The notes under the pieces are model-generated. The model was not told the DNA's origin, did no database searches, and was given only the letters and a program-made list of their open reading frames with translations. Of a stretch of 64,000 nt of DNA, positions 52,450 to 63,574 are shown one piece after another. The DNA is from Xylanibacillus composti (GTDB lineage: Bacteria > Bacillota > Bacilli > Paenibacillales > K13): contig NZ_BOVK01000002.1 in assembly GCF_018403685.1 (NCBI RefSeq), positions 1-64,000 on the forward strand, given 5' to 3'. Both the position numbers and the translations under genes were made by a program. How positions within the stretch are numbered: the first letter of the stretch is position 1; each line of letters begins with the position of its first letter.

Positions 52450-52986
52450 TTGCTCAATGACATTGAAGAAGTGTTGTACAGCGAAGAACAGATTCAAGCC
52501 AAGGTGAAGGAACTGGGGGAAGTGATCAGCCGCGATTACGAAGGGCGGAATCCGCTCGTGATCTGCGTGCTGAAGGGCGCCTTTATGTTCCTTTCTGATT
52601 TAGTGAAGCGTATTGAAGTGCCGCTTGAGGTTGACTTCATGGCGGTGTCCAGCTACGGGAATTCCACCAAATCGTCCGGCGTTGTCAAGATTATCAAGGA
52701 CTTGGACGTTACGGTCGAGGGTCGGGATGTGTTGATCGTCGAGGATATTATTGACAGCGGTCTTACACTAAGCTATCTCGTGGATGTGCTCGAAAGGCGC
52801 AACGCGCTTTCAGTCAAGATCGTGACGCTGTTTGACAAGCCTGCTCGGCGTACGGTTGGTCTGGAGGCCGACTACAAAGGATTTGTGCTCCCTGATGCAT
52901 TTGTGGTAGGATATGGCCTGGATTACGCGGAGAAATACCGCAATCTGCCGTTTATCGGGGTGCTGAAAGAAGCCGTATACTCCTGA
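52450..52986 (+). CDS. hpt: hypoxanthine phosphoribosyltransferase
   Basis: Salvages hypoxanthine and guanine with PRPP. The 178-residue protein has [17 protein letters not shown], the PRPP-binding [13 protein letters not shown] (about 96-108) and the base-binding end [19 protein letters not shown]. The start is a TTG at 52450 with AGGAGG eight bases upstream. It precedes ftsH. Confidence 0.96.
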   Translation: MLNDIEEVLYSEEQIQAKVKELGEVISRDYEGRNPLVICVLKGAFMFLSDLVKRIEVPLEVDFMAVSSYGNSTKSSGVVKIIKDLDVTVEGRDVLIVEDIIDSGLTLSYLVDVLERRNALSVKIVTLFDKPARRTVGLEADYKGFVLPDAFVVGYGLDYAEKYRNLPFIGVLKEAVYS

Positions 52987-53021
52987 GATTCCAATTGAGG
53001 TTCATCCGACATGTGCTTCTA

Positions 53022-53051
53022 TTGTGATTGCCTGACAGACTATGGTACAAT
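53022..53051 (+). promoter_or_regulatory. sigma-A promoter of ftsH
   Basis: TTGTGA (53022-53027), an 18-base spacer and TACAAT (53046-53051) with TGG before the -10 lie about 75 bases before the ftsH start. Confidence 0.6.
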
Positions 53052-53126
53052 ATTTGAAGCTCGTTTTTATCCTGTGGAAACAGTTCCAATATACATCAAT
53101 GCGCCCTTTTCGAGAGGAGGTAGGGG

Positions 53127-55187
53127 ATGAACCGATTCATCCGGAATACCGGATTTTACCTGTTAATTTTTCTGGTAGTTGTCGGTATTGTTCATTTTAT
53201 CAGCAGTCAGAACGACCAGCAAAAGCCGCTTTCTTACACCGAATTTTTGTCACAGGTCGAAAGAAATAACGTACAATCGGTCACGGTCAAGTGGGACGGT
53301 TATACATATGAGATCTCCGGCGTGTTTGCGGCCAATCAGGAAACCTTCGAGGTTCGGGCCCCTGTAGTCGAGACGCTGTTCAGTTACTTGCAGGCCCAAG
53401 GCGTCGAGCTGAACATGGAGCCGATGGATACACAGAGTGGTTGGGTCACGTTCTTGACTTCGATCATTCCGTTTGTCATCATCTTTATCCTGTTCTTCTT
53501 CCTGTTGAACCAGGCACAGGGCGGCGGCGGCAAGGTGATGAATTTCGGCAAGAGCCGTGCGCGTCTATATAATGAAGAGAAGAAGCGGGTCACATTCGAG
53601 GACGTGGCTGGTGCGGATGAGGAGAAGCAGGAGCTTGTCGAGGTTGTGGAATTCCTGAAGGATCCGCGCAAATTTGCGGCTGTCGGAGCGCGCATACCGA
53701 AGGGCGTGCTGCTGAACGGTCCTCCAGGCACAGGTAAGACGTTGCTGGCACGGGCAGTGGCTGGCGAGGCAGGCGTACCTTTCTTCAGCATCAGCGGCTC
53801 GGATTTCGTTGAGATGTTCGTCGGTGTCGGCGCCTCTCGTGTCCGGGATTTGTTCGAGCAAGCGAAGAAGAACGCGCCATGTATTATCTTTATTGACGAG
53901 ATTGATGCTGTCGGACGTCAGCGGGGCGCGGGACTGGGCGGCGGTCATGACGAGCGCGAACAAACGCTCAACCAGCTGCTGGTCGAGATGGACGGATTCA
54001 GTGCGAACGAAGGAATTATTATCGTAGCCGCAACGAACCGCCCGGATATTTTGGATCCGGCGTTGCTGCGTCCAGGCCGTTTTGACCGTCAAATTACCGT
54101 CGATCGTCCGGATGTGAAGGGACGCGAAGCGGTACTCAAGGTGCATGCGAAGAATAAGCCGCTTTCCAAGGATGTGCGGATGGATGTCCTGGCTCGGTAT
54201 ACAACCGGCTTTACCGGCGCTGATTTGGAAAATCTGCTGAATGAGGCCGCATTGATTGCGGCGCGCCGCAACAAGAAGGAGATCGGCATGGATGAGCTGG
54301 ACGAGGCTTTCGACCGAGTGGTAGTCGGTACCCAGAAGAAGAGCCGCGTGATCAGCGAGCGCGAGAAGCGCACCGTGGCTTATCACGAAGCCGGCCATAC
54401 GATCATCGGCTATCATGTGCGTCATGCAGATGTCATTCACAAGGTAACCATCGTCCCAAGAGGACGCGCGGGCGGCTATGCCATGATGATCCCGAAGGAC
54501 GGCGAGGATCGCATGCTTCAGACGAAGAGCGAGCTTCTGGATCGTGTTACAGGATTGCTGGGCGGTCGTGTATCGGAGGAGCTGTATATCGGTGAGATCG
54601 GTACGGGCGCTTACGATGATTTCCGCAAGGCTACCGGCATTGTGCGCGCCATGATTACGGAATACGGCATGAGCGACAAGCTCGGTCCTATGCAGTTCGG
54701 GCAAAGCCAGGGTCAGGTTTTCCTAGGCCGCGATATAGGCCATGAGCAAAACTACAGCGATCAAATCGCTTATGAGATTGATCAGGAAATGCAGGCTATG
54801 ATCCGCTCTTGCTATGAGCAAGCACGCGAAATCTTGACCAAGCACGAGGATCAGGTTCACCTGATTGCCAATAAGCTGCTTGAGCTCGAGACGCTCGAGA
54901 AAGATCAGATTACAGAATTGCTGGAGACCGGCAAGCTGGAAGAGAACCTGCGGCCGCGCCATAAGGAAAAAGCGGACCAGTCATCGACGGGACAACAGGG
55001 CGACCAGCCGAAGGTGACGATTAAAGAGCAGGACCAGAAGCATGACGGCAACAAGCTGGACTTCGACCGCAAGCCTGAGGAAAAGGCAGATCATGCCGAT
55101 TCTGCCTCTGACAATCAACAGGCAGCGGATCAAGAGGATGCGAAGCCGAAAGATGCGGATGAGTCAGACGATAAAGAGAAGAAATAA
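53127..55187 (+). CDS. ftsH: ATP-dependent zinc metalloprotease FtsH
   Basis: Membrane-bound AAA protease for quality control and regulated proteolysis; in B. subtilis it acts at the septum and influences sporulation. The 686-residue protein has two membrane segments (about 7-25 and 108-130) around an extracellular loop, Walker A GPPGTGKT (about 198-205), the second region of homology with RPGRFDRQ, and the zinc site HEAGH (420-424). The C-terminal tail after about 610 is long, charged and of low complexity. ATG at 53127 follows GAGGAGG. Confidence 0.97.
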   Translation: MNRFIRNTGFYLLIFLVVVGIVHFISSQNDQQKPLSYTEFLSQVERNNVQSVTVKWDGYTYEISGVFAANQETFEVRAPVVETLFSYLQAQGVELNMEPMDTQSGWVTFLTSIIPFVIIFILFFFLLNQAQGGGGKVMNFGKSRARLYNEEKKRVTFEDVAGADEEKQELVEVVEFLKDPRKFAAVGARIPKGVLLNGPPGTGKTLLARAVAGEAGVPFFSISGSDFVEMFVGVGASRVRDLFEQAKKNAPCIIFIDEIDAVGRQRGAGLGGGHDEREQTLNQLLVEMDGFSANEGIIIVAATNRPDILDPALLRPGRFDRQITVDRPDVKGREAVLKVHAKNKPLSKDVRMDVLARYTTGFTGADLENLLNEAALIAARRNKKEIGMDELDEAFDRVVVGTQKKSRVISEREKRTVAYHEAGHTIIGYHVRHADVIHKVTIVPRGRAGGYAMMIPKDGEDRMLQTKSELLDRVTGLLGGRVSEELYIGEIGTGAYDDFRKATGIVRAMITEYGMSDKLGPMQFGQSQGQVFLGRDIGHEQNYSDQIAYEIDQEMQAMIRSCYEQAREILTKHEDQVHLIANKLLELETLEKDQITELLETGKLEENLRPRHKEKADQSSTGQQGDQPKVTIKEQDQKHDGNKLDFDRKPEEKADHADSASDNQQAADQEDAKPKDADESDDKEKK

Positions 55188-55202
55188 GGCAAGCGAATAC
55201 AG

Positions 55203-55239
55203 ACTGGCGCAGGCTGCTTTGCCTGCGTCAGTTTTTTTC
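55203..55239 (+). terminator. intrinsic terminator after ftsH
   Basis: ACTGGCGCAGGC pairs with GCCTGCGTCAGT (one mismatch) and is followed by seven T residues. Confidence 0.88.
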
Positions 55240-55295
55240 TGTTGTTGAATAACGGAAGGAAATCGAATGCCGCACTTTAACTTGGCGATTGTGCA

Positions 55296-55324
55296 TTGAC
55301 ACTGTTCGGCAGGTGCTGTAAATT
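55296..55324 (+). promoter_or_regulatory. sigma-A promoter of nadA
   Basis: TTGACA (55296-55301), a 17-base spacer and TAAATT (55319-55324), followed by a leader of about 125 bases in which no clear structure was recognised. Confidence 0.7.
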
Positions 55325-55456
55325 AGTTGTAAACTGTCTTCGGGTCAGCTGCGTGAAATAATTATCGGTCTAATGACCCCATACTATTTCATGGCCTGAC
55401 TCATTTATGTGCTTATTTTCACAAACACTGTCAAATCAAAAGGGAGGGCGGTCCGC

Positions 55457-56401
55457 ATGGAAGCACTAGCGTTGGAACGTAAAGCGGAGCGTGACGCCGA
55501 GCTGAAGGAACGGCTGCTGCAACTGAAGAAGGAGCGCAATGCCATCATTCTCGCACATTATTATCAGCGCGATGAAATACAGGAAGTGGCGGATTTCCGC
55601 GGAGATTCATTTTTGCTGGCACAAAAAGCCGCATCCACGGATGCCGATGTGATTGTTTTTTGCGGCGTGCACTTTATGGGTGAAAGCGCCAAGATCTTGG
55701 CCCCGAACAAGACGGTTATTATCCCGGACGAACGGGCGGGGTGCCCGATGGCGGACATGGTCAATGCGGACGGGCTGCGCAAGCTGAAGGCTCAGCATCC
55801 TGGCGTGCCGGTGGTAACTTATATTAACTCGACGGCGGATGTGAAGGCTGAAACCGACATTGTCTGTACATCGGCCAACGCGGTGAAAATCGTCAACTCC
55901 GTGGACAGCGATACGGTCATTTGGTGCCCGGACAAAAATTTGGGCCACTACGTGCAGCAGCACACAGATAAGAAAATGATCATATGGGAAGGGTACTGCA
56001 ATACGCATGACATGCTGACGGTGAAGGATGTTGAAGAGATGCGGGCGCAGTATCCGAACGCTGAGTTCGTCGTCCATCCGGAGTGCCGTCCCGAGGTTGT
56101 GGCGATGGCGGACTTTGTTGGCAGCACAACAGCCATTATTAAATACTGCCGCGAATCCGATAAGCAGGAATTTATTGTCGGAACGGAAGACGGCACCGGG
56201 TATCAGCTCAGGCTCGACAGCCCGAACAAGACATTTCACTTCGCCAGCAAGTTCCTGGTGTGCCCGAATATGAAGGTGAACAACCTGAAGAAGCTGGTGA
56301 AATGTCTGGAGAACATGTCGCCGCAAATCTATGTTCCGACAGCGGTGGCCGACAAGGCGCGGCGCTCGCTGGAACGGATGCTTGAAGTTGCGGGGAAATA
56401 A
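55457..56401 (+). CDS. nadA: quinolinate synthase
   Basis: Condenses iminoaspartate (from NadB) with dihydroxyacetone phosphate to quinolinate using a [4Fe-4S] cluster. In the 314-residue protein the three likely cluster cysteines are C96 (ERAGCPMAD), C181 (WEGYCNTHD) and C269 (FLVCPNMK), with spacings of 85 and 88 residues as in the family. ATG at 55457 follows AAGGGAGGG; the frame back to 55409 is not needed. In B. subtilis the order is nadB-nadC-nadA; here nadA comes first and is separated from nadB by a hairpin. Confidence 0.96.
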   Translation: MEALALERKAERDAELKERLLQLKKERNAIILAHYYQRDEIQEVADFRGDSFLLAQKAASTDADVIVFCGVHFMGESAKILAPNKTVIIPDERAGCPMADMVNADGLRKLKAQHPGVPVVTYINSTADVKAETDIVCTSANAVKIVNSVDSDTVIWCPDKNLGHYVQQHTDKKMIIWEGYCNTHDMLTVKDVEEMRAQYPNAEFVVHPECRPEVVAMADFVGSTTAIIKYCRESDKQEFIVGTEDGTGYQLRLDSPNKTFHFASKFLVCPNMKVNNLKKLVKCLENMSPQIYVPTAVADKARRSLERMLEVAGK

Positions 56402-56474
56402 GCGAGCAACATCGCATGCAGCGCACACTTTCATAGGTGGGAATGCTTGGGCTGCGAACAATCATGCTGAATGG

Positions 56475-56503
56475 GAGGCTTCCTGGAAGCCTCTCTCTTT
56501 TTC
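56475..56503 (+). terminator. hairpin terminator between nadA and nadB
   Basis: GAGGCTTCC and its exact complement are one base apart and are followed by TCTCTTTTT. The 170-base gap has no clear second promoter, so read-through into nadB is probable. Confidence 0.65.
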
Positions 56504-56571
56504 GATCATAGATGGTATCGGTACGAACTCATACATAAAAAGCTACAGACTTCGGATAGAGAAAGCAGGCG

Positions 56572-58197
56572 ATGAGAATGATCCCTCGATATTTGGTCGA
56601 TTTTGATCTCAAGGAATTGCCCCAGGTCGAGACTTCTTGTTTGGTGATTGGTGCAGGGATCGCGGGCTTGTTCACAGCAATCAAAGCCAGCGATCACCAG
56701 CCGGTGCTGATGATAACGAAGAAGTCCATGTACGACAGCAATACCCAATATGCTCAAGGAGGGATTGCCGCTGTATTGGCGGAAGATGACTCCCCCGCCT
56801 ATCATCGCCAGGATACGCTTATCGCTGGGGCAGGACTTTGCTCGCAAGAAGCGGTGGACGTGCTGGTGCACGAAGGACCTGAGCTTGTTCGGGAACTGAT
56901 GCGTCTCGGCACGCAGTTCGATGAAGAGAACGGGGAAATCGCGCTCACGAAGGAAGGGGCGCACAGTCATCGCCGCATCCTGCATGCGCATGGCGATGCC
57001 ACGGGAGCCGAAGTGGTGCGTGCGCTGAATGAAATTGTGAAGAACAGAAGCCAGATCGAGGTGTGGGACGACCACTTTGTCATCGATTTGATTACGCATG
57101 AGGGAGAGTGTGCCGGAGCGCTGGTGCAGAAGCCGGACGGCAGCCGGGTTTTTGTACGCAGCCAAGCGACTATCCTGTGTGCAGGCGGAGCCGGTCAGCT
57201 GTATCGCTATACGACAAATCCGGATATTGCGACAGCGGACGGTATAGCCATGGCGTACCGGGCTGGCGCGGAAATTCGCGATGTGGAATTTATCCAATTC
57301 CACCCGACTTCCCTGTGCTATCCGGGCGCTCCGCGCTTTCTGATTTCCGAGGCCGTACGAGGGGAAGGTGCGGTGCTTCGGAATATCAAGGGGGAACGCT
57401 TCATGGAACGCTACCATCCCCAGCAGGAACTGGCCCCGCGCGATATCGTGGCCCGCGCCATTGTGTCGGAGATGGAAGCAACGAAGTCCACGTTCGTCTA
57501 TATCGATATCACCCATCAACCGGAAGAATGGATACGGCAGCGCTTCCCGACGATCTTCGAATTTTGCCTGAAGTACGGTCTCGATTTGACTTCGGACTGG
57601 ATTCCTGTTGCACCGGCCGCCCATTATATGATGGGCGGCGTCAAGACCGATCTGAACGGGGAGACGTCCATCAAGCGCCTGTTCGCCTGCGGCGAGGTGT
57701 CCAATACCGGTGTGCACGGGGCTAACCGCCTCGCAAGCAACTCCTTGTCGGAAGCGATCGTGTATGGTCAGCGCATTGTCAATCGTATTGCACAGCTGCC
57801 GGAACGGGAAGGGCTCGGGGAGCTGGTCGTACAGGAAGGGCGCAAGGATGTGCCTGTACAGGCAGTTGTCGAGAGGAGGCTGAAGCTGCAGAAGATTATG
57901 CTGCGGTTCGTCGGTTTGAAGCGCAACGGCAAGGATTTGCAGAAAGCGCTGGATGAGCTAAGCCGTCAGCTGCCGATTTTCCAATCATGTCTGACTCGCA
58001 GAGAGGAATATGAGTTTGCCAACATGCTGACCACGGCACAGCTGACCGGACAAGCGGCACTCGCTCGCGAAGAGAGTCGAGGCGGCCACTTCCGCGAGGA
58101 CTTTCCGGAGCGGAATGACCAGGTCTGGCGCAAGCATATTGTACTGCAGCGGGACAAGGGATTAACGGAGGAGCGGATCATCGATGAAGGCATCTAA
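56572..58197 (+). CDS. nadB: L-aspartate oxidase
   Basis: Flavoprotein that oxidises aspartate to iminoaspartate, the first step of de novo NAD synthesis. The 541-residue protein has the FAD-binding VIGAGIAGLFTAI (about 25-37), GGIAAVLAEDDSPAYHRQDTL, HPTSLCYPG, MMGGVKTDLNG and HGANRLASNSLSEAIVYG. Two ATGs (56572, 56578) are possible; the ribosome site is weak. It overlaps nadC by 14 bases, giving a coupled nadB-nadC pair. Confidence 0.95.
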   Translation: MRMIPRYLVDFDLKELPQVETSCLVIGAGIAGLFTAIKASDHQPVLMITKKSMYDSNTQYAQGGIAAVLAEDDSPAYHRQDTLIAGAGLCSQEAVDVLVHEGPELVRELMRLGTQFDEENGEIALTKEGAHSHRRILHAHGDATGAEVVRALNEIVKNRSQIEVWDDHFVIDLITHEGECAGALVQKPDGSRVFVRSQATILCAGGAGQLYRYTTNPDIATADGIAMAYRAGAEIRDVEFIQFHPTSLCYPGAPRFLISEAVRGEGAVLRNIKGERFMERYHPQQELAPRDIVARAIVSEMEATKSTFVYIDITHQPEEWIRQRFPTIFEFCLKYGLDLTSDWIPVAPAAHYMMGGVKTDLNGETSIKRLFACGEVSNTGVHGANRLASNSLSEAIVYGQRIVNRIAQLPEREGLGELVVQEGRKDVPVQAVVERRLKLQKIMLRFVGLKRNGKDLQKALDELSRQLPIFQSCLTRREEYEFANMLTTAQLTGQAALAREESRGGHFREDFPERNDQVWRKHIVLQRDKGLTEERIIDEGI

Positions 58198-59053
58198 TCA
58201 ACATGCGGTGCGCCGCATGATTCAGGAATGGCTGATGGAGGATATCGGAACAGGGGATGTCACAACCGATTCGGTTGTGCCGCGCGAGACCCAAGCGAAG
58301 GCCATCATCCATGCAAAGCAGGAGGGTGTGTTGGCCGGAGTGGAGGTTGCCCAATGGGTGTTTCACGAAGTGGACCCGTCGATCTCCTTCCGCGCGCTTA
58401 TGCAGGATGGAGACCCGTTAAGGGTCGGCGACATTATTGCCGAAGCAGAAGGCTCTGCCAGAAGCCTGCTGCTTGGAGAGCGGCTGGCGCTAAATCTGCT
58501 GCAGCGCATGTCAGGCATTGCCACGAAGAGCAGAAGGTTCGCGGAAGCTGTGGAGGGCTTGCCGGTGCGGGTGGTGGATACGCGCAAGACGACGCCTGGG
58601 CATAGACTCTTGGAGAAATATGCAGTTCGGGTAGGCGGCGCACACAACCATCGGTTTGGCTTATATGATGCTGTCATGATTAAAGACAACCACATTAAGG
58701 CAGCCGGAGGCATTGAGGCAGCTGTCCAAGCGGCGCGTGCGGCCATCCCGCATACGATGAAGATTGAGGTGGAAGTCGAACAGGCGCATGAAGTCGAACA
58801 GGCGCTGCAGGCAGGGGCGGATATTATTATGCTCGACAATATGCCGCTTGCGGACATGCGCGCAGCCGTTGCGCGTATTCGGGAGCAGGCGCCGCATGTG
58901 GTGATTGAGGCTTCCGGCGGGGTGACGCTGGATACGGTTCGGGCCATTGCCGAAACCGGAGTAGACGTCATAAGCGCAGGCGGACTGACTGCTTCGGTAT
59001 CGACGCTCGATATTAGTCTCGACTTGAATGAGCGGAAGGAGAGACGGATATGA
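58184..59053 (+). CDS. nadC: nicotinate-nucleotide pyrophosphorylase (carboxylating)
   Basis: Converts quinolinate and PRPP to nicotinate mononucleotide. The 289-residue protein has [51 protein letters not shown] and MIKDNHI, then EVEVEQ and the phosphate-binding ASGGV. ATG at 58184 lies inside the end of nadB with GGAGGAGCGG upstream; its stop overlaps coaX by four bases. Confidence 0.96.
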   Translation: MKASNQHAVRRMIQEWLMEDIGTGDVTTDSVVPRETQAKAIIHAKQEGVLAGVEVAQWVFHEVDPSISFRALMQDGDPLRVGDIIAEAEGSARSLLLGERLALNLLQRMSGIATKSRRFAEAVEGLPVRVVDTRKTTPGHRLLEKYAVRVGGAHNHRFGLYDAVMIKDNHIKAAGGIEAAVQAARAAIPHTMKIEVEVEQAHEVEQALQAGADIIMLDNMPLADMRAAVARIREQAPHVVIEASGGVTLDTVRAIAETGVDVISAGGLTASVSTLDISLDLNERKERRI

Positions 59054-59820
59054 ATCTGGTTATTGATGTGGGCAATACCAATATTGTGCTGGGGTTGTAT
59101 GAGGAGGATCAGCTGCTTCATCATTGGCGGCTCAGCACCAATCGTTCCGCCACCGTGGACGAATACGGCATGACCATACACAGCTTGTTCAACCACGCCG
59201 GCATCGGCACGGATCAGATTGAAGGGGTCATTATCTCATCCGTCGTGCCCCCGCTAATGTTTGTATTGGAAACGCTCAGCGAGAAATACTTAAAGCAGAC
59301 GCCGCTGATTGTTGGACCGGGCATTAAGACCGGACTCAATATCAAGTACGAGAACCCTCGGGAGGTAGGTGCTGACCGCATCGTCAATGCTGTGGCAGCG
59401 ATCGAGCTGTATGGCCCTCCGCTTATAGTGGTTGACTTCGGCACGGCGACGACCTTTGACTACATTGATGAGCAGGGCCATTATTTGGGCGGCGCAATCG
59501 CACCGGGCATCGGCATTTCTACAGAGGCCTTGTATCAGCGGGCGGCCAAACTGCCGCGCATTGAGCTGATAAAGCCGAAGAGCGGGGTTGTCGGGCGCAA
59601 TCCGGTCAGTTCCATGCAGGCGGGCATTATTTACGGTTATGCCGGTCAGGTGGACGGGATTGTGGATCGCATCCGCGAGGAATACGGCACGAACCCGCGC
59701 GTGATCGCCACTGGCGGTCTGGCTGATTTGATTGCAGGGGAATCGCGTACGATTGAAATGGTGAACGGACTGCTTACATTGCAAGGCTTGCAAGTCATTT
59801 ACAAGCGCAACAGGGGGTGA
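59050..59820 (+). CDS. coaX: type III pantothenate kinase
   Basis: Phosphorylates pantothenate, the first step of CoA synthesis. The 256-residue protein has the actin-fold phosphate loops [14 protein letters not shown] (4-17) and [13 protein letters not shown], and [11 protein letters not shown]. It starts within the nadC stop (ATGA), so NAD and CoA cofactor genes are joined in one operon. hslO follows after nine bases. Confidence 0.96.
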   Translation: MNLVIDVGNTNIVLGLYEEDQLLHHWRLSTNRSATVDEYGMTIHSLFNHAGIGTDQIEGVIISSVVPPLMFVLETLSEKYLKQTPLIVGPGIKTGLNIKYENPREVGADRIVNAVAAIELYGPPLIVVDFGTATTFDYIDEQGHYLGGAIAPGIGISTEALYQRAAKLPRIELIKPKSGVVGRNPVSSMQAGIIYGYAGQVDGIVDRIREEYGTNPRVIATGGLADLIAGESRTIEMVNGLLTLQGLQVIYKRNRG

Positions 59821-59829
59821 CAAGGGAAC

Positions 59830-60693
59830 ATGGATAAAATGATTCGAGGTACCGCTGAGGACGGCACAGTCAGGGCGATTGCGGTTCAGTGCACCGGGGT
59901 TATCGAGGAACTGCGGAGACGGCAAGATACATGGCCGACAGCTACAGCGGCAATGGGAAGGGCAGCCGCTGCCGGACTGATGATCGGCGGGCTGATGAAA
60001 GGCGAGGAGAACGTGACCATTCGCATTCAGGGCGACGGGCCTATCGGACAAATCGTGGTGGACGCGAATGCTCATGGCGAAGTGAGAGCGTATGTGGATC
60101 ATCCGCATGTCGACTTGGACCCGAATGCACTAGGTAAGTTCGACGTGGCAGGGGCGGTTGGCACGCAGGGCTATCTGTATGTCATCAAGGATCTCAGAAT
60201 GCGGGAGCCTTATCGGGGCAGCGTGCCGATCGTATCCGGCGAGCTTGGCGAGGACTTCACTTACTACTTCGCCAAGTCTGAGCAGACGCCGTCCGCCGTG
60301 GCGCTTGGCGTGCTGATCAATCCGGATGAGACGATCCGCGCGGCAGGCGGCTTTATTATTCAATTGCTGCCGGGTCTAAGCGATGAGCGAATTGCCGAAA
60401 TCGAAAAGCATCTGTCGCAAGTCCGGCCGATTACCGAGCTGCTTGATCGCGGTGAGAGCTTGGAGCAAATTGTGAAACAGATTGTTCCGACCTTTCAGGT
60501 ACTGGGGGAGCAGGAAGTTCGATTCCAATGCCGATGCTCCCGGGAGCGGGTGGAAGGCATGCTGCGCAGCTTGGGCAAGGAGGAGCTGGAAAGCATGCGG
60601 CGCGAGGATGACGGTGCAGAGGTGATCTGCCACTTTTGCAACGAGCCGCATCGGTTCACGGGGGATGAGCTGGCTGAACTGGCCAAGAGCTGA
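59830..60693 (+). CDS. hslO: redox-regulated chaperone Hsp33
   Basis: Holdase chaperone activated by oxidative unfolding. The 287-residue protein has the N-terminal domain with ATAAMGRAAAAGLMIGGLMK and QGDGPIGQIVVDANAHGEVRAYV, and the C-terminal redox switch with CRC (near 236) and CHFC (near 268), the four zinc-binding cysteines. ATG at 59830 follows coaX closely. Confidence 0.96.
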   Translation: MDKMIRGTAEDGTVRAIAVQCTGVIEELRRRQDTWPTATAAMGRAAAAGLMIGGLMKGEENVTIRIQGDGPIGQIVVDANAHGEVRAYVDHPHVDLDPNALGKFDVAGAVGTQGYLYVIKDLRMREPYRGSVPIVSGELGEDFTYYFAKSEQTPSAVALGVLINPDETIRAAGGFIIQLLPGLSDERIAEIEKHLSQVRPITELLDRGESLEQIVKQIVPTFQVLGEQEVRFQCRCSRERVEGMLRSLGKEELESMRREDDGAEVICHFCNEPHRFTGDELAELAKS

Positions 60694-60707
60694 GAGGAAA
60701 ATCTGTA

Positions 60708-60736
60708 TTGACAAGGATTCATCCGGTTGATAAGCT
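60708..60736 (+). promoter_or_regulatory. candidate cysK promoter
   Basis: TTGACA (60708-60713), a 17-base spacer and TAAGCT (60731-60736). The -35 is perfect, the -10 poor, as in promoters that need an activator or are tightly repressed. Confidence 0.45.
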
Positions 60737-60772
60737 AGAGGCAGGATAAAACCGATTAGATTACTCGGATTA

Positions 60773-60807
60773 ATACGGGACGACGGTTCCTGCATAAACC
60801 GCCGTAT
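60773..60807 (+). other. leader hairpin upstream of cysK
   Basis: ATACGG...CCGTAT (60773-60778 with 60802-60807) and the inner CGGTT/AACCG (60784-60788 with 60797-60801) form a two-part helix with a five-base bulge, 20 bases before the cysK start. No T-run follows, and no T-box or SAM riboswitch core was recognised. Confidence 0.4.
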
Positions 60808-60826
60808 CATTATGGGAGGGATCAAG

Positions 60827-61765
60827 ATGGCAAAACTCGTACAAAACGTAACGCAACTTATCGGCGACACTCCATTGGTTCGCTTGAACCGGGTAGTGCC
60901 CGAGGACAGTGCGGAAATTTATGTGAAGCTGGAGTATCAAAACCCGGGCTCTAGCGTCAAGGACCGGATTGCGATCAGCATGGTAGAGGTAGCGGAGAAA
61001 GAAGGTCTGCTGAAGCCGGGCTCGACCATTATTGAGCCGACCAGCGGAAATACTGGCATCGGTCTCGCTATGGTAGCTGCAGCTAAAGGCTACAAAGCGA
61101 TTCTCGTTATGCCGGAAACGATGAGCATGGAGCGCCGCAACCTGCTGCGCGCTTACGGTGCCGAGCTGGTACTGACACCGGGAGCCGAAGGTATGAAGGG
61201 CGCTATCAAGCGCGCGGAAGAGCTTCAAGCGGAAAATCCGGATTACTTCATGCCGCAGCAGTTCAAGAACCAGGCGAACGTGAAGATTCACCGCGAGACC
61301 ACAGGACCGGAAATCGTACAAGCGATCAATGACCATGACGGCAAGCTGGACGCCTTCATCTCCGGTATCGGCACTGGCGGTACGATTACAGGAGCCGGCG
61401 AAGTGTTGAAGCAAAACTTCCCGAACATCAAGATTTATGCGATTGAGCCATCTGCTTCTCCTGTTCTGTCCGGCGGCAAGCCTGGACCGCACAAGATTCA
61501 GGGGATTGGCGCCGGCTTTGTACCGGACATCCTGAACACAGAAATCTATGATGGCGTTATTGCCGTTGACAATGAGGAAGCGTTCGAGACCTCCCGCAGG
61601 GTAGCTAGGGAAGAAGGCATTCTCGGCGGTATTTCTTCTGGCGCAGCCATCTTCGCCGCACTGAAAGTGGCGAAAGAGCTTGGCAAAGGCAAGCGCGTGG
61701 TAGCAGTGCTTCCATCCAACGGAGAACGTTACCTCAGCACGCCGTTGTATCAGTTCGAGCAGTAA
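60827..61765 (+). CDS. cysK: cysteine synthase A
   Basis: PLP enzyme that makes cysteine from O-acetylserine and sulfide. The 312-residue protein has NPGSSVKDR with the PLP lysine K45, [11 protein letters not shown] (71-81), the [10 protein letters not shown] phosphate cup and GISSGAA. ATG at 60827 follows GGGAGGG; five extra in-frame codons from 60812 are not needed. CysK of B. subtilis also works with CymR as a sulfur sensor; no confident CymR site was identified here. Confidence 0.96.
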   Translation: MAKLVQNVTQLIGDTPLVRLNRVVPEDSAEIYVKLEYQNPGSSVKDRIAISMVEVAEKEGLLKPGSTIIEPTSGNTGIGLAMVAAAKGYKAILVMPETMSMERRNLLRAYGAELVLTPGAEGMKGAIKRAEELQAENPDYFMPQQFKNQANVKIHRETTGPEIVQAINDHDGKLDAFISGIGTGGTITGAGEVLKQNFPNIKIYAIEPSASPVLSGGKPGPHKIQGIGAGFVPDILNTEIYDGVIAVDNEEAFETSRRVAREEGILGGISSGAAIFAALKVAKELGKGKRVVAVLPSNGERYLSTPLYQFEQ

Positions 61766-61781
61766 TCACGGCGTTCATCGC

Positions 61782-61812
61782 GCGCCCTCCACGAAAGTGG
61801 GGGGCGCTTTTT
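61782..61812 (+). terminator. intrinsic terminator after cysK
   Basis: GCGCCCTCCAC pairs with GTGGGGGGCGC (one G-T pair) around GAAA, followed by five T residues. Confidence 0.9.
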
Positions 61813-61917
61813 CATAGACGGGGAAGCGGATCAAAGAGGCAGGCGGTGGACGGGCAAGCACAGCGTTGGTCGGCGGCCATATGTCTGTTTCCAACAAGAT
61901 ACACCAGGCATAAGGGC

Positions 61918-61945
61918 TTGCAATGTCCCTTAATTCTGATATGAT
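61918..61945 (+). promoter_or_regulatory. sigma-A promoter of the pab genes
   Basis: TTGCAA (61918-61923), a 16-base spacer and TATGAT (61940-61945), 36 bases before the pabB start. Confidence 0.55.
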
Positions 61946-61981
61946 ACGCATAAGACTTTAGCGGAAAGGACGAAAAGCAAC

Positions 61982-63574
61982 GTGGAACGTGAAGCCAGAG
62001 CGTGGGTCACCCGGGAAGATTGGCGGGCTTGGATGGAGGATGGCTATACGGCGCTTCCTTATGTAGAGGATTTCCCTCTGCTTGCAGATGGCAGCCCGGA
62101 TAGCTGGGAAGCGGTATGGAAGGAAGCGGACAGCTGCCATGTGCTTCTGGAAAGCGGCAAGGGCGGCCGGTACACGTTTCTGGGCGCCAATCCCGTTTCC
62201 GTCATTCGCGGCAAGGGGGACCGAGCCATTGTGACGGATTTGGAAGCAGGCGAGGTAAGAGAGCTGACCGGCTCTCCGCTAGCGCTCACCAAGCAGTGGC
62301 TTTCGCCTCACCGCTCTCCTCGCTTGCATGGGCTTCCGCCATGGTTGGGCGGTGCTGCGGGGTATTGGGCCTATGACGTGGTGCGTTCTATCGAGCGGCT
62401 GCCTGTACTTGCAGAAGATGATCTGGGGCTTCCGGACTACGTTCTTTTCCGCTTCAACGAAGTGTGGATAATTGATCAGCAGGAGTCCAGACTGTTTTGT
62501 TCGGTGCATGGCAGCGCTTCTCAATCCGCGGCAGACCTGACTGATGGCTGGTCAGAAGCGGCAGCGCGGGTACAGCGCATGAAGACGCAGTGGGAACGAT
62601 GGTGCAAGCAGGCCAAGCAGGCGGCAGAGGCTCGCCGACTATGGTATCGCGAACAAGTGGACAAGGAAGGGCTGCACATTGATGTAGATGCCATGGAAGG
62701 CATCCTTCGCGCCTTCCCCAAATCGGATTACGAAGAAGCGGTGCGGCGCATCCAGGCCTATATCGCGCAGGGCGATGTATTTCAGGTGAACCTGTCGCTG
62801 CGCCAGAGCCGCGAATTGGCTGCCTCGCCCCAAGAGCTGTATGAATGGCTGCGCCTGCTCAATCCTTCCCCCTATATGGGATATTTCAATGCAGGCAATT
62901 TCCAGCTGGTTTCGGCCTCGCCCGAATTGCTTGTGAAGCGGCAGGGCAACGTCATCAGCACGCGGCCGATTGCCGGAACTCGGCGCAGGGGGCAGAATGA
63001 GGCTGAGGATGCCCGGATGAGGGAAGAGCTGCTGGCAACCGAGAAGGAGCGGGCGGAGCACGTTATGCTGGTAGACCTGGAGCGCAATGACTTGGGGCGC
63101 ATTTCCCGTTACGGTACGGTTCGCGTCGATGATTTCATGGTGATTGAACAATATTCCCACGTGATGCATCTTGTGTCTGAGGTGAGGGGAGAGCTGGCCG
63201 AAGGGAAGGATTCCTTTGACGTGCTGGCGGCGACCTTTCCCGGAGGAACGATTACGGGCGCGCCCAAGATTCGCACGATGGAAATCATTGAGGAGCTGGA
63301 GCCGGTGCGGCGCGGACCCTATACGGGTTCCTTGGGATGGATTGACTACAACGGCGATATGGAATTTAATATACTTATACGTACGCTGGTAGCGTCCGAA
63401 GGCATCGGCCATATTCAGGCTGGCGCCGGCATTGTCATCGACTCCATACCGCATAGAGAGTATCAGGAATCCATTCATAAAGCGAAGGCTTTATGGAAGG
63501 CTATTCAATACAGTGAACAGTTTGCAGCTTGGCAAAAATCGGGCTTACGCCACAAAGGAGGCGCAATGGTATGA
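61982..63574 (+). CDS. pabB: aminodeoxychorismate synthase component I
   Basis: Uses chorismate and ammonia to make 4-amino-4-deoxychorismate for folate. The 530-residue protein has the variable N-terminal barrel (about 1-180) and the chorismate-binding domain (about 250-515) with [42 protein letters not shown] and [20 protein letters not shown] at 61982 has AAAGGAC upstream. It overlaps pabA by four bases. The protein family also includes TrpE; the position before cysK-linked pabA in Bacillales and the lack of trp genes favour PabB. Confidence 0.92.
   Translation: MEREARAWVTREDWRAWMEDGYTALPYVEDFPLLADGSPDSWEAVWKEADSCHVLLESGKGGRYTFLGANPVSVIRGKGDRAIVTDLEAGEVRELTGSPLALTKQWLSPHRSPRLHGLPPWLGGAAGYWAYDVVRSIERLPVLAEDDLGLPDYVLFRFNEVWIIDQQESRLFCSVHGSASQSAADLTDGWSEAAARVQRMKTQWERWCKQAKQAAEARRLWYREQVDKEGLHIDVDAMEGILRAFPKSDYEEAVRRIQAYIAQGDVFQVNLSLRQSRELAASPQELYEWLRLLNPSPYMGYFNAGNFQLVSASPELLVKRQGNVISTRPIAGTRRRGQNEAEDARMREELLATEKERAEHVMLVDLERNDLGRISRYGTVRVDDFMVIEQYSHVMHLVSEVRGELAEGKDSFDVLAATFPGGTITGAPKIRTMEIIEELEPVRRGPYTGSLGWIDYNGDMEFNILIRTLVASEGIGHIQAGAGIVIDSIPHREYQESIHKAKALWKAIQYSEQFAAWQKSGLRHKGGAMV

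Noticed and set aside
60700-60826. T-box or SAM riboswitch upstream of cysK
   Set aside because: No T-box core sequence, no SAM aptamer core and no terminator with T-run in the leader.
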